64,000 bases of DNA from UBA4722 sp044221135. Lineage in GTDB: Bacteria > Pseudomonadota > Gammaproteobacteria > DSM-16500. Position 1 is the stretch's first letter. Each line of letters starts with the position of its first letter. Location: the NCBI GenBank assembly GCA_044221135.1, contig JBGAPT010000001.1:129856-193855 (forward strand), written 5' to 3'. Of this stretch, positions 9,135-17,312 are shown one piece after another. The translations under genes were made by a program, and so were the position numbers. The notes beneath the pieces are model-generated. The model had not been told where the DNA came from. It did no database searches and saw only the letters and a program-made list of their open reading frames with translations.

Positions 9135-10389
9135 ACTAATCATTAACGGCAATACCCCACTGAGTGGTGAAATTCGTATTTCTGGCGCAAAAAATGCTGC
9201 TCTACCTATTTTAGCTGCTTCACTACTGACAGCAGCACCCGTAGTCATAGCCAATATTCCACACCTGCATGATGTCACTACCATCATTAGCCTGCTTGGC
9301 CAAATGGGCACACGGGTCACACTGGATGAATGCTCCAAGATTGAGGTTGATGCAAGCGCAATCCATTCTTATCATGCACCTTATGAATTAGTCCGAACCA
9401 TGCGTGCTTCAGTCTTAGTACTTGGCCCCCTATTAAGCCGCTTTGGTGAAGCCGATGTTTCATTACCAGGTGGCTGCGCCATTGGTACACGTCCTGTTGA
9501 TCAGCATCTCAAAGGCATGATTGCAATGGGTGCAAAGATTGAAGTTGAAAGAGGTTATATTAAAGCAAGAGCAAAAAAACGCCTGAAAGGTGCCACGATA
9601 GTCATGGATATCGTTACCGTCACTGGAACCGAAAATATTATGATGGCAGCCGTTCTAGCGAAAGGACGCACCATTATTCATAATGCAGCACTCGAACCTG
9701 AAATAGAAGATTTAGCTCATTTTTTAAATACATTAGGCGCAAAAATTAGCGGTACAGGCACGCCTACATTGATCATTGACGGTGTGGATGAATTATCCGG
9801 CGGCAGTTATCAAGTGTTACCCGACCGCATTGAAACAGGCACTTATCTGACTGCAGCCACCATTACACGCGGCAAAATCAAACTCAAAAATACGCGGCCC
9901 GATATTGTAGATTCCATTTTAGTAAAATTACGCGAAGCCGGTGCTCATATTGAAACAGGAAAAGACTGGATTTCACTTGATATGAAAGGAAACAGACCGC
10001 GCGCTATCCATTTAAGCACTGCACCCTATCCTGCCTTCCCAACAGATATGCAAGCTCAAATGATGGCACTGAATACAATTGCTGAAGGCACCGGCATTAT
10101 TACTGAAACTATTTTTGAAAACCGTTTTATGCATGTACAAGAATTACAACGTATGGGCGCGCGCATTTCATTAAAAGGAAATACAGCGATTTGCGAAGGC
10201 ATTGAAAGCTTATTAGGTGCGCCTACTATGGCAACTGATTTACGAGCTTCTGCAAGTTTAGTCTTAGCAGGACTCGCAGCACACGGTGAAACGAGTGTCG
10301 ATCGAATTTATCATATTGATCGTGGTTATTCGTGTATAGAAGAAAAGTTATCGCAATTAGGCGCGCGGATTCAGCGAGTGTCGAGTTGA
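9127..10389 (+). CDS. murA: UDP-N-acetylglucosamine 1-carboxyvinyltransferase
   Basis: MurA transfers enolpyruvate from PEP to UDP-GlcNAc, the first committed step of peptidoglycan synthesis in the cytoplasm. The 420 residues equal the family length. The PEP-binding loop LPGGCAIGTRPVD carries the catalytic Cys at about residue 117, so the fosfomycin target residue is present; the start motif LIINGNTPLSGEIRISGAKN is typical. I chose the ATG at 9127 inside the end of ibaG. The alternative in-frame start 60 bases upstream would add 20 residues lying entirely within ibaG. Translational coupling with ibaG is likely. Confidence 0.97.
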   Translation: MDKLIINGNTPLSGEIRISGAKNAALPILAASLLTAAPVVIANIPHLHDVTTIISLLGQMGTRVTLDECSKIEVDASAIHSYHAPYELVRTMRASVLVLGPLLSRFGEADVSLPGGCAIGTRPVDQHLKGMIAMGAKIEVERGYIKARAKKRLKGATIVMDIVTVTGTENIMMAAVLAKGRTIIHNAALEPEIEDLAHFLNTLGAKISGTGTPTLIIDGVDELSGGSYQVLPDRIETGTYLTAATITRGKIKLKNTRPDIVDSILVKLREAGAHIETGKDWISLDMKGNRPRAIHLSTAPYPAFPTDMQAQMMALNTIAEGTGIITETIFENRFMHVQELQRMGARISLKGNTAICEGIESLLGAPTMATDLRASASLVLAGLAAHGETSVDRIYHIDRGYSCIEEKLSQLGARIQRVSS

Positions 10390-10474
10390 TTATTAATAAT
10401 AGCAGAGCATTCATGTAAAATTAAGAGCGTTCGCCTTAAAATAATCTGCTAATACATCACGAGAGGGCAAGACT

Positions 10475-11059
10475 ATGTTAAGATATATAATACCGGTAAT
10501 TGGAATTGCAATAGTAGCTATAAGAAACATCTATTCTCCACAAGAACAGCAAACAGTGGAAAAAAATTGGGAACCAGCGTCTGATACACCAGATAATTTT
10601 CCAGTACAACATGCAGAACTTCCTTTTGAAGAAACTGAACTGAAAGAAAATCAGGTAAGGTCTGCCGTTACTTTCGGTCAGAGTCTAAAAAAGCAATTCG
10701 GTCTTGCATTCTTCTACAATCTGCAAAGAAATCCTTCTGAGGAAGACAGGGAAATAGAATGTCAGCTTAATCTAAAAGGTGCCAATCAAGGATGGGTGGA
10801 ACAAATCGAGGTAAAAGCTCTAAAAGACAACCCAAATGTTACAATTACAATACCTACTCCTTTAATGACTTTTAATAAAAAAGATGGTAATAAAAAAACT
10901 TTTATCTTTTCAAAAAAGAAAGAACTTGGCCTAATAAATCAAGATACTGCTGTTGTCAAAGTCAATTCTCACGGACGTCTTGTGCTAGGAGCAAGCACTC
11001 AAACAGAGGGTGAAATTACACCGCCCGTAGCATCATGTAAGTATAAAGCAGGAAGATAA
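10475..11059 (+). CDS. Hypothetical protein with N-terminal membrane anchor, 194 aa
   Basis: Unrecognised. The ATG at 10475 has a GAGAGGG ribosome site about ten bases upstream. Residues 1-16 are hydrophobic (MLRYIIPVIGIAIVAI) and followed by a charged region rich in Glu and Gln, which suggests a single anchor or uncleaved signal. Residues 60-175 look like a soluble domain with alternating strands (VEQIEVKALKDNPNVTITIP). It has two cysteines, one near residue 96 and one near the C-terminus. It is flanked by murA and an inverted repeat and shows no operon partner. It may be lineage-specific. Confidence 0.6.
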   Translation: MLRYIIPVIGIAIVAIRNIYSPQEQQTVEKNWEPASDTPDNFPVQHAELPFEETELKENQVRSAVTFGQSLKKQFGLAFFYNLQRNPSEEDREIECQLNLKGANQGWVEQIEVKALKDNPNVTITIPTPLMTFNKKDGNKKTFIFSKKKELGLINQDTAVVKVNSHGRLVLGASTQTEGEITPPVASCKYKAGR

Positions 11060-11115
11060 AAGCCACGAGATCAGCGAGTATCGAATTGATTAGTACTATA
11101 CTTATTTACACTTCG

Positions 11116-11200
11116 AAATGCGATTGTCATCCTGAGCGAAGTGAAGGATCATTTAAATTTTAGCTGATTCTTCACTTCGCTCAGGATGACAATCGCATTT
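11116..11200. repeat. 35-bp inverted repeat of the TGTCATCCTGA family
   Basis: Arms at 11116-11150 and 11166-11200 are complementary at 34 of 35 positions (the exception is a possible G-U pair) around a 15-base AT-rich spacer. The core words TGTCATCCTGA and CTTCGCTC recur at 36838-36867 and, as a half copy, near 28768-28783. This is a dispersed palindromic intergenic repeat; it may also end transcription of the 194-aa gene. Confidence 0.7.
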
Positions 11201-11298
11201 CTATGTTGATATACTTGATTATAAATATATTGAAAATACTATCTATATACCTAAAATAGCCTTCCTAGCTTAGGTCATTCCAACTTTTGGAGAAACTC

Positions 11299-11661
11299 AT
11301 GAAAAAATCCATGTTAGCTATATTAACTATTATAGGATTATTGTGGACAAGCTTAAGTTTAGCGCTTACAGTTATCATCACAAATAATTCCCAAAATGAT
11401 ATTACAGAAATAGATTTCCCTCAGAATGTAATTTATGGACCCTTCCCTAAAGGGCAAACGGTTACCTTACCTAGTGATCTATCTGCTAGATTCGCTGGTT
11501 GGGGAAGACGTTTGATATACAAAGGAGATGGTATCACTATGCAAGATGGGGCTGGCACCGATTTTTATTCTAATGCAACCGTCCACATCACAGTTACAAC
11601 ATTTGATAAATTCTATCTTTTCGTTGATACCGACACTTCTGATAGAGAAGGCTCAAGCTAA
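11299..11661 (+). CDS. Hypothetical small secreted protein, 120 aa
   Basis: Unrecognised. A GGAG ribosome site at 11289-11292 points to the ATG at 11299 as the start. Residues 1-22 form a Sec-type signal peptide (basic MKKS, hydrophobic core LAILTIIGLLWTSLSLA, likely cleavage after SLA). The mature part of about 98 residues is rich in Thr, Asp and aromatic residues and looks beta-rich (VTLPSDLSARFAGWGRR, VHITVTTFDKFYLFVDTD). There are no cysteines in the mature part. It is probably periplasmic or exported. Another small secreted unknown of similar style lies at 38158-38625, but I see no clear sequence relation. Confidence 0.65.
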   Translation: MKKSMLAILTIIGLLWTSLSLALTVIITNNSQNDITEIDFPQNVIYGPFPKGQTVTLPSDLSARFAGWGRRLIYKGDGITMQDGAGTDFYSNATVHITVTTFDKFYLFVDTDTSDREGSS

Positions 11662-11776
11662 GTGTTGATAGGTTTCCGCGTTTGTGTGCACTAGTGTCCG
11701 GTATAAATCAATATACTGGACACCTTCGCAGGAAATACACGAAAAAATAAGTTAAAAGCCAGCAACGAATCAAACT

Positions 11777-12787
11777 TTAAGCCAAATAAAAATCCAACGT
11801 CTTTTGCAATCCAGTCGCCATATTCACTATTGGCCTCCAACCTAAAAACTGTTCGGCTCGATGAATAGCCGGCACGCGTAATTGCACATCCTGATAACCT
11901 GACCCATAATATTGCGCAGCGTCTACATCAACTAACTTTGTTTTACTTGCAGCACTCGCATATTGCGGATAGCCCTTGATAAGTGCCACTAACGATTCCG
12001 CCAACACCCGAATAGAAACATTTTCCAGCGGATTCCCTATATTGAAAATTTGTTGATGCGCTGCGTTATTTTTATTTTCAATTATTTTAACGAGCGCACT
12101 AATACCATCATCAATATAAGTAAAACAACGCTGTTGCGCACCCCCACCCACTAACATAATATCTTCACCACGCAAAATATTACCAATAAATTGTGTCAAT
12201 ACACGAGAACCGCCTGGTTTTGGATTAAAAATATTATCTAATTTAGGACCATACCAATTAAACGGTCTAAACAAGGTATAAGCTAATGCATCATGTTTGC
12301 CATAAGCATAAATCACACGATCTAATAATTGTTTAGAGGTAGAATAAATCCAGCGCTCTTTATGAATAGGCCCCGTCACTAAATTGGATGTCTCTTCATC
12401 AAACGCTCTATCTGGACACATCCCATATACTTCAGAAGTAGAAGGAAAGATAATACGTTTTTTAAATTCCACACACTGCCGAATAACAGCCAAATTCGCC
12501 TCAAAATCCAGCTCAAACACACTTAAAGGATTTTGCACATAAGCAGCAGGTGTTGCAATGGCAACCAACGGCAACACCACATCACATTTTTTAATATGCT
12601 CTGTTACCCATTCTTTTTGTTTAATCATATCACCAGAAAAAAAATGAAACCGCTCGTTCGACAAACACTGGTCTAATTTATCTTGCGCCAAATCAATCGC
12701 AAAAACAGACCAGTCTGTTTGTGTTAAAATAGCTTCACTTAAATGACTACCAATAAAACCATTTGCACCTAAAATTAATATATTCAT
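11777..12787 (-). CDS. ArnA-type NAD-dependent dehydrogenase/decarboxylase (stand-alone)
   Basis: The 336 residues match the C-terminal half of ArnA, which oxidatively decarboxylates UDP-glucuronic acid to UDP-4-keto-arabinose. Features: Rossmann motif GANGFIGSH at residues 7-15, the catalytic STSEVYG block, GPIHKERWIYSTSKQLLDRV with the Tyr-Lys pair, FRPFNWYGPKLDN and YYGSGYQDVQLR near the C-terminus. These are ArnA-specific rather than general epimerase sequences. The N-terminal formyltransferase half of E. coli ArnA is absent. It is the last gene of a minus-strand cluster, 8 bases after the ArnB-like gene. The product is therefore probably UDP-4-keto-pentose, which ArnB would then aminate. 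Confidence 0.85.
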   Translation of the reverse strand: MNILILGANGFIGSHLSEAILTQTDWSVFAIDLAQDKLDQCLSNERFHFFSGDMIKQKEWVTEHIKKCDVVLPLVAIATPAAYVQNPLSVFELDFEANLAVIRQCVEFKKRIIFPSTSEVYGMCPDRAFDEETSNLVTGPIHKERWIYSTSKQLLDRVIYAYGKHDALAYTLFRPFNWYGPKLDNIFNPKPGGSRVLTQFIGNILRGEDIMLVGGGAQQRCFTYIDDGISALVKIIENKNNAAHQQIFNIGNPLENVSIRVLAESLVALIKGYPQYASAASKTKLVDVDAAQYYGSGYQDVQLRVPAIHRAEQFLGWRPIVNMATGLQKTLDFYLA

Positions 12788-12795
12788 ATCACTCT

Positions 12796-13947
12796 CTAAT
12801 TAAACATGCTGTACATCACATCCAGCACACGATCATGCTCTGCATCCGTCATAGCTGGAAATAAAGGCAAACTGACAATACGTTCGCCTGCGCTCTCTGC
12901 ATAAGGAAAATCACCCGGATGATAGCCAAATTGCTCACGATAATAAGGATACAAATGCGCTGCACGGTAATGCAATCCTGTACCAATATTTTTTTCTTTC
13001 ATTTTTTGAATAAATTCATCCCGATTCATGTGCGCCGCTTCTTCATTAATACGCGGCGTGTAAAGATGCCATGCATGACGATGCAAAAAGGCAGGCGCAC
13101 CAGGCAACTCCCACTGCGGCCAATCTGCCAGTGCTTCTTGATAACGCTCCGCAAGCTCTGTACGGCGCGCAATAAAACTATCTAACTCTTGTAATTGATG
13201 CAAACCCAAAGCCGCTTGAAGATCCATCATATTATATTTCAAACCTGGCAACACTATTTCATAATCTTGATTTCCCGATTTTCCATACCGATTCCAAGAC
13301 TCACGATCAATACCGTGAAAACGTAATAAAGCGACGCTTTTTGCTAATTCTGCATTCGTTGTTGTCACACAACCACCCTCACCGGTAGTCATATTTTTAT
13401 TGGGATGAAAACTAAATACTTGTGTATCACCAAAGCTACCAATACGTTTATCCTTATACACCGCACCTATCGCATGGGCCGCATCTTCAATCACACGCAA
13501 TTCATGTGTTTTTGCCAATTGATATAACACATCCATATCCACAGGTAATCCTGCAAAATGAACTGGCACAATAACACGTGTTTTTTCTGTGATAGCATCT
13601 GCTACCTGATTAAGGTCCATATTCAATGTGTGAGGATCAATATCCACTAACACCGGTTTACCGCCCGCTACAACAATTGTATTCAGTGTCGCTGCAAACG
13701 TCAGTGGTGTTGTAATCACCTCATCGCCTGGTTGCAAATCTAATGCTAATAAAGCCAAATGCAAACCCGCTGTTGCCGATGTTAACGGTAACACATGCGG
13801 TGCAGATAAATAAGCTTGCAAATTTTCTGTAAATTGAGCAACACGCGGGCCTGTTGTAATCCAACCCGATTCAAGACATGCCACGACTTCATCGATTGCA
13901 GCACGACTAATAGAAGGTTTTGAAAACGGTAAAAATGCCTCACTCAT
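12796..13947 (-). CDS. arnB: ArnB-like PLP-dependent sugar aminotransferase
   Basis: A 383-residue DegT/DnrJ/EryC1 aminotransferase. It has the start FLPFSKPSISRAAIDEV, the sugar-nucleotide signature VLESGW-like CLESGWITTGP, LTSATAGLHLALLAL, and the PLP lysine Lys184 in FHPNKNMTTGEGG. The C-terminal segment KNIGTGLHYRAAHLYPYYRE is close to E. coli ArnB, which converts UDP-4-keto-arabinose to UDP-4-amino-arabinose using glutamate. The adjacent ArnA-type dehydrogenase supplies the matching substrate, which supports ArnB over other members of this broad family. It is the middle gene of a three-gene cluster with 8-base spacing on each side. Confidence 0.83.
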   Translation of the reverse strand: MSEAFLPFSKPSISRAAIDEVVACLESGWITTGPRVAQFTENLQAYLSAPHVLPLTSATAGLHLALLALDLQPGDEVITTPLTFAATLNTIVVAGGKPVLVDIDPHTLNMDLNQVADAITEKTRVIVPVHFAGLPVDMDVLYQLAKTHELRVIEDAAHAIGAVYKDKRIGSFGDTQVFSFHPNKNMTTGEGGCVTTTNAELAKSVALLRFHGIDRESWNRYGKSGNQDYEIVLPGLKYNMMDLQAALGLHQLQELDSFIARRTELAERYQEALADWPQWELPGAPAFLHRHAWHLYTPRINEEAAHMNRDEFIQKMKEKNIGTGLHYRAAHLYPYYREQFGYHPGDFPYAESAGERIVSLPLFPAMTDAEHDRVLDVMYSMFN

Positions 13948-13955
13948 AAAAACTC

Positions 13956-14324
13956 CTATGCAGGATTTTGTGCTATCAAATAAACGCCAGCAATAATAAT
14001 AAATATACCTGTCATACGCATCACAGAAAGGCTCTCGCCAAATAAATAATACGCCGCGATCGCATTCACGACATACCCTATACTTAACATGGGATAAGCA
14101 AAACTCACCTGAACTCTAGAGAGCACCATTAACCACACCAACACACTCAGCGCATATGCAAATAACCCACCCACAATAGGCCCATTTCCAGCTATCCGGA
14201 ACCCAATCGGAATAACATTAGCCAGGCTAAATTCAAAATGACCAATTTGAGTCATCCCCGCTTTTAATAACAATTGCGCGCCTGCATTTAACAAAACGCC
14301 TAATAAAATCAAGAAATAGATCAC
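13956..14324 (-). CDS. EamA/SMR-type small membrane transporter, ArnE/ArnF-like
   Basis: A 122-residue protein with four hydrophobic helices (about 1-20, 45-68, 72-92, 98-118). The motif LLLKAGMTQIG near residues 18-28 and the C-terminal pattern GESLSVMRMTGIFIIIAGVYLI fit the EmrE-like family that includes the ArnE/ArnF flippase subunits for undecaprenyl-phosphate-aminoarabinose. I chose the GTG at 14324 because AGGAG lies five bases upstream; the ATG at 14357 has no ribosome site. It starts the cluster with arnB and the arnA-type gene. ArnE/F normally work as a pair and only one subunit is seen here, so a homodimer or a distant partner is implied if the role is right. Confidence 0.7.
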   Translation of the reverse strand: MIYFLILLGVLLNAGAQLLLKAGMTQIGHFEFSLANVIPIGFRIAGNGPIVGGLFAYALSVLVWLMVLSRVQVSFAYPMLSIGYVVNAIAAYYLFGESLSVMRMTGIFIIIAGVYLIAQNPA

Positions 14325-14484
14325 GTTAGCTCCTACCCATTCATGTCGAGCATACATATAGTACGAATGATGCGCATAATACCTTAAAGACAGGCTAGAT
14401 AATATACCCGTGTTTACCTCTACAATACCTGCCTACTTAAGCCTTCGAATAATAAGCTGAATACCTATGAAACGGAGCACACTC

Positions 14485-14535
14485 ATGACTCAAATCCCCA
14501 GCAACACTACTCCTCCAAACGATTTACCTGTATAA
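14485..14535 (+). other. Possible 16-residue leader peptide ORF before the peroxiredoxin
   Basis: ATG at 14485 with CGGAG about ten bases upstream, reading MTQIPSNTTPPNDLPV and then TAA, 48 bases before the peroxiredoxin start. The ribosome site and Pro/Thr-rich content make it worth recording. It could equally be chance, or the remnant of a lost gene. Confidence 0.2.
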
Positions 14536-14583
14536 TCCCCTCCTCTTGTATTTTCCACCCTAACTAAAGAGGTTTTATCTATT

Positions 14584-15189
14584 ATGAGTATACTTGTTGG
14601 CAGAAAAGCCCCTGATTTTACCGCCGCGACCGTACTGGCCAATGGCGAGATAAACGATAAATTTCAATTAAGCGAAGCCATTAAAGGCAAACATGCTTGG
14701 CTCTTTTTCTATCCTTTAGATTTTACCTTTGTCTGCCCTTCCGAATTAATCGCGCTAGACAACCGTATCAATGAATTCACCCAGCGCAATACCATGGTCA
14801 TTGGGGTTTCAATCGATTCGCAATTTACACACAGCGCATGGCGTAAAACACCCATCAACGAAGGTGGTATCGGTGCAGTCCGTTATCCCCTCGTTGCAGA
14901 TGTCAATCATTACATTTGTCAAAGCTACGGCATTGAACATCCCACCGCACACATTGCATTACGCGGCGCATTCTTGATTGATAAGCAAGGCATCGTGCGC
15001 TCACAAGTCGTGAATGACCTGCCTCTAGGCCGTAACATAGATGAAATGATCCGTTTAATTGATGCAATACAGTTTCATGAAAAACACGGTGACGTTTGTC
15101 CTGCAGGCTGGATCAAAGGTGATGCCGGTATTAAACCAACAGAAGAAGGTATTGCAAATTTTCTGGCTATTAAAGCAGAAGAATTATAA
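14584..15189 (+). CDS. Typical 2-Cys peroxiredoxin (AhpC/TSA family)
   Basis: Thiol peroxidase that reduces hydrogen peroxide and alkyl hydroperoxides in the cytoplasm. Peroxidatic Cys51 lies in FTFVCPSE and resolving Cys172 in GDVCPAGW, the hallmark of the typical 2-Cys (Prx1/AhpC) subgroup. The 201-residue length is normal. The start at 14584 has an AGAGGT ribosome site. No ahpF, trxB or oxyR lies beside it, so the electron donor is not shown here; related bacteria often use a thioredoxin system or AhpD. It is a single-gene transcript closed by a strong terminator right after the stop. Confidence 0.93.
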   Translation: MSILVGRKAPDFTAATVLANGEINDKFQLSEAIKGKHAWLFFYPLDFTFVCPSELIALDNRINEFTQRNTMVIGVSIDSQFTHSAWRKTPINEGGIGAVRYPLVADVNHYICQSYGIEHPTAHIALRGAFLIDKQGIVRSQVVNDLPLGRNIDEMIRLIDAIQFHEKHGDVCPAGWIKGDAGIKPTEEGIANFLAIKAEEL

Positions 15190-15207
15190 AAAAAAAAGAG
15201 TAAGAAT

Positions 15208-15238
15208 AAAAAAACCCGCAGCGCTGCGGGTTTTTTTT
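15208..15238 (+). terminator. Rho-independent terminator of the peroxiredoxin gene
   Basis: The GC-rich stem CCCGCAGC/GCTGCGGG, extended by A-T pairs, is followed by eight T residues. It begins 19 bases after the peroxiredoxin stop. Confidence 0.93.
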
Positions 15239-15572
15239 AAACTATTTTTATTATTTAATTCTTTTTTTAAACGTATGTAGAAAAAAATATCTCTTTTTTT
15301 TATTTCATATTTTTTATTTTTTCTTTCAATTACCGTTTATCTTCATTAGAATGCGTTTGCAAAATGGGTTTAGTGGAAACAACTTACTTAACATAACTGA
15401 TAACAAAAACTATCCATTTTTTTACGGTCTGGTTACTTTTTGTAAGTGAAATGATTAAAATACTTGTTTTACTCTCATTTAGCTTAAATTTTGCTTGCAA
15501 TATTCTAACGTTGTAGGTAATTTTGAAACTCGTCCGGATCAAAATTTCCATATATCAAGGAGATATAGAAAC
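15239..15572. promoter_or_regulatory. 334-base AT-rich upstream region of the porin gene
   Basis: No gene or repeat is visible here. The stretch is very AT-rich with T-tracts and must hold the promoter of the strongly expressed-looking porin. A candidate -10 such as TATTCT lies near 15501-15506, but I cannot fix a -35 with confidence. The ribosome site AAGGAG is at 15557-15562. Confidence 0.35.
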
Positions 15573-17000
15573 ATGAAACTAAAACTCGTTGTTGCATCAA
15601 TGAGCGTGTTAGGAATGATTAGCTGCCCACTTTTAGCAGCCACTCAAACTACCACCACAACAAAACATAAACATCATCATAGAGCAGTACACCGTCAAGT
15701 CGCTTCCACTACGTACAAAGGCGAACGTGTTTACAAAGGTGAAGAAGTTGCAGCGCCAGTGATAAACGATTGGTACAATCGTATCGCAGTAGATGGCGGA
15801 GTCAACTTTGACGCTAAATGGGGTAACCGCGCTCTTGGATACGAAGGTGAAAACAATCAAAGACTCTCTTTGAATGATGTTCACTTGAACATAACCGCTC
15901 CTATTAATGACTGGGTTAAAGCATTTGCTAGCTTAAGCTACGATAATGCTAGCCAAGTATTACCAGGTGCTAACATTTTTGCTGCAAACTCACTTGCTTT
16001 TGTAGGTCAGCCATACGTGAGACCCAAAACAGGTAAGTATGACAACATTAAAGACACGATTGGTGGCATTAACATCGAACAAGGCTATATCAAGTTCGCA
16101 AATGCTAGCCAAACACCTTTCTACTTAACATTGGGTAAACAGTTTGTTGATTTCGGTAAGTACAACTTACATCCAATCACACAACCTCTCACTCAAGTTA
16201 TGTCTGAAACCTTACGTAATGCAGTAACACTTGGTTTCAACACCACCTTGATGACTACGTCATTAGGTGCGTTTGGATCATTGTATGCATTCGATAGCCC
16301 ATACAAGCAACAATTAGCAGCAACCGTACCTTTTGGCACAGTTCCAGTCACCGTTCCTCCTATGACGGGCTCAACACAAGGTCACTCTAAAGCAATTTAC
16401 GGTGGAAGACTCGGCATAGGTCAAATCAATGACTCACTTGCTTGGGATCTTTCTGCCGACTACATGTATAACATGATCGGTGTAGAAGGTATTGCTTACG
16501 GTGTTGGCGTATTCAACGGTTCAAATCCTTTTGGTAACGTGGGTAACAATGGTACATCTACAGGCGGTACATTCCAGAACAGAATAGGTGCTTTCGCTCT
16601 TAACGCTGATCTCAAAACAGGCCCATTTGACGTTGAACTCCGTTATGTCACTGCATTGCAAAGATTCAATGTATTTGACTTATCGAAAAATGTTTACCCA
16701 ACAGCAAGTCTTGCTACTAGCCAAGGCGCTAAGCCATGGTCTGCTGGCATTAACGCAGGGTATGCATTCAACGCTTGGGAGAAAAACCAAAATGTGTACT
16801 TGGGATATGAAGCTTCCCAAAACACGGTTAACTTGTTTATGCCAAAATCACGTTGGGTTGCAGGATACGGAATGACTATCATGAAAAATACTGATGTCGG
16901 CTTTGAATTAGATCATGATATCGATTACGCAATGTCCAAAGGTGGTACCGGTAACTCAAGCAACCAACTCGGTTTACGCGTTGGAGTAAAATTCGGCTAA
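15573..17000 (+). CDS. Outer-membrane beta-barrel porin, LbtU family
   Basis: A 475-residue outer-membrane protein. A signal peptide covers residues 1-22 (MKLKLVVASMSVLGMISCPLLAA), followed by a Thr/His/Lys-rich linker with TTTTTKHKHHHR, then a long beta-rich domain of alternating aromatic/polar strands ending in LGLRVGVKFG. Phrases such as NQRLSLNDVHLNITAPINDWVKAFASLSY and YLTLGKQFVDFGKYNLHPI-like segments match LbtU, the TonB-independent legiobactin receptor of Legionella, and its many Legionellales relatives. The ligand is not known here; no siderophore synthesis gene is adjacent. I chose the ATG at 15573 because of its AAGGAG site; the 26 extra upstream residues lack a signal sequence. 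It is monocistronic with its own terminator. Confidence 0.82.
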   Translation: MKLKLVVASMSVLGMISCPLLAATQTTTTTKHKHHHRAVHRQVASTTYKGERVYKGEEVAAPVINDWYNRIAVDGGVNFDAKWGNRALGYEGENNQRLSLNDVHLNITAPINDWVKAFASLSYDNASQVLPGANIFAANSLAFVGQPYVRPKTGKYDNIKDTIGGINIEQGYIKFANASQTPFYLTLGKQFVDFGKYNLHPITQPLTQVMSETLRNAVTLGFNTTLMTTSLGAFGSLYAFDSPYKQQLAATVPFGTVPVTVPPMTGSTQGHSKAIYGGRLGIGQINDSLAWDLSADYMYNMIGVEGIAYGVGVFNGSNPFGNVGNNGTSTGGTFQNRIGAFALNADLKTGPFDVELRYVTALQRFNVFDLSKNVYPTASLATSQGAKPWSAGINAGYAFNAWEKNQNVYLGYEASQNTVNLFMPKSRWVAGYGMTIMKNTDVGFELDHDIDYAMSKGGTGNSSNQLGLRVGVKFG

Positions 17001-17015
17001 GCTCTAGCCTAGCCC

Positions 17016-17043
17016 AAAAGCCCACTTCGGTGGGCTTTTTTTT
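17016..17043 (+). terminator. Rho-independent terminator of the porin gene
   Basis: Stem AAGCCCAC/GTGGGCTT with a TTCG tetraloop, followed by a run of T residues, starting 16 bases after the porin stop. Confidence 0.95.
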
Positions 17044-17081
17044 GTCTTGAAAAAAATAACAACCTACTCTTTCAATTTTAA

Positions 17082-17312
17082 AAAAGAAATAAGGCACCGC
17101 TATTACAAAGGAGACGCCGATAATGCTCTTATACATCTACACTATTTCTTCCAGCAAATGCACTGCGATTCAGTGAACGGAAGTCGGGGTATCATGCAGG
17201 CGACTCATTGCCATGGATGGCAATGTAAATAACAGGGAAGTTATGTTTGGAGCCAGCATGGTACCCTCACTTCCGTTAACTAAATCGCAGCCTCTGCCTA
17301 TCCTTTGCTTTT
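17082..17312 (+). repeat. Structured dispersed repeat, copy A
   Basis: Copy A of a non-coding family with copies B (28410-28672, minus) and C (28902-29222, plus). The conserved 5' part begins GAAATAAGGC and includes CTACACTA. The core is a long stem that opens at 17163 with CTGCGATT and closes at 17290 with AATCGCAG. This copy's stem has about five imperfect positions in 35. At the tip are two small hairpins: CATTGCC-ATGGAT-GGCAATG and ATAAC-AGGGAA-GTTAT, both with GGA in the loop. It lies between the porin terminator and the stop codon of RNase T. No plausible protein is encoded. Confidence 0.85.
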
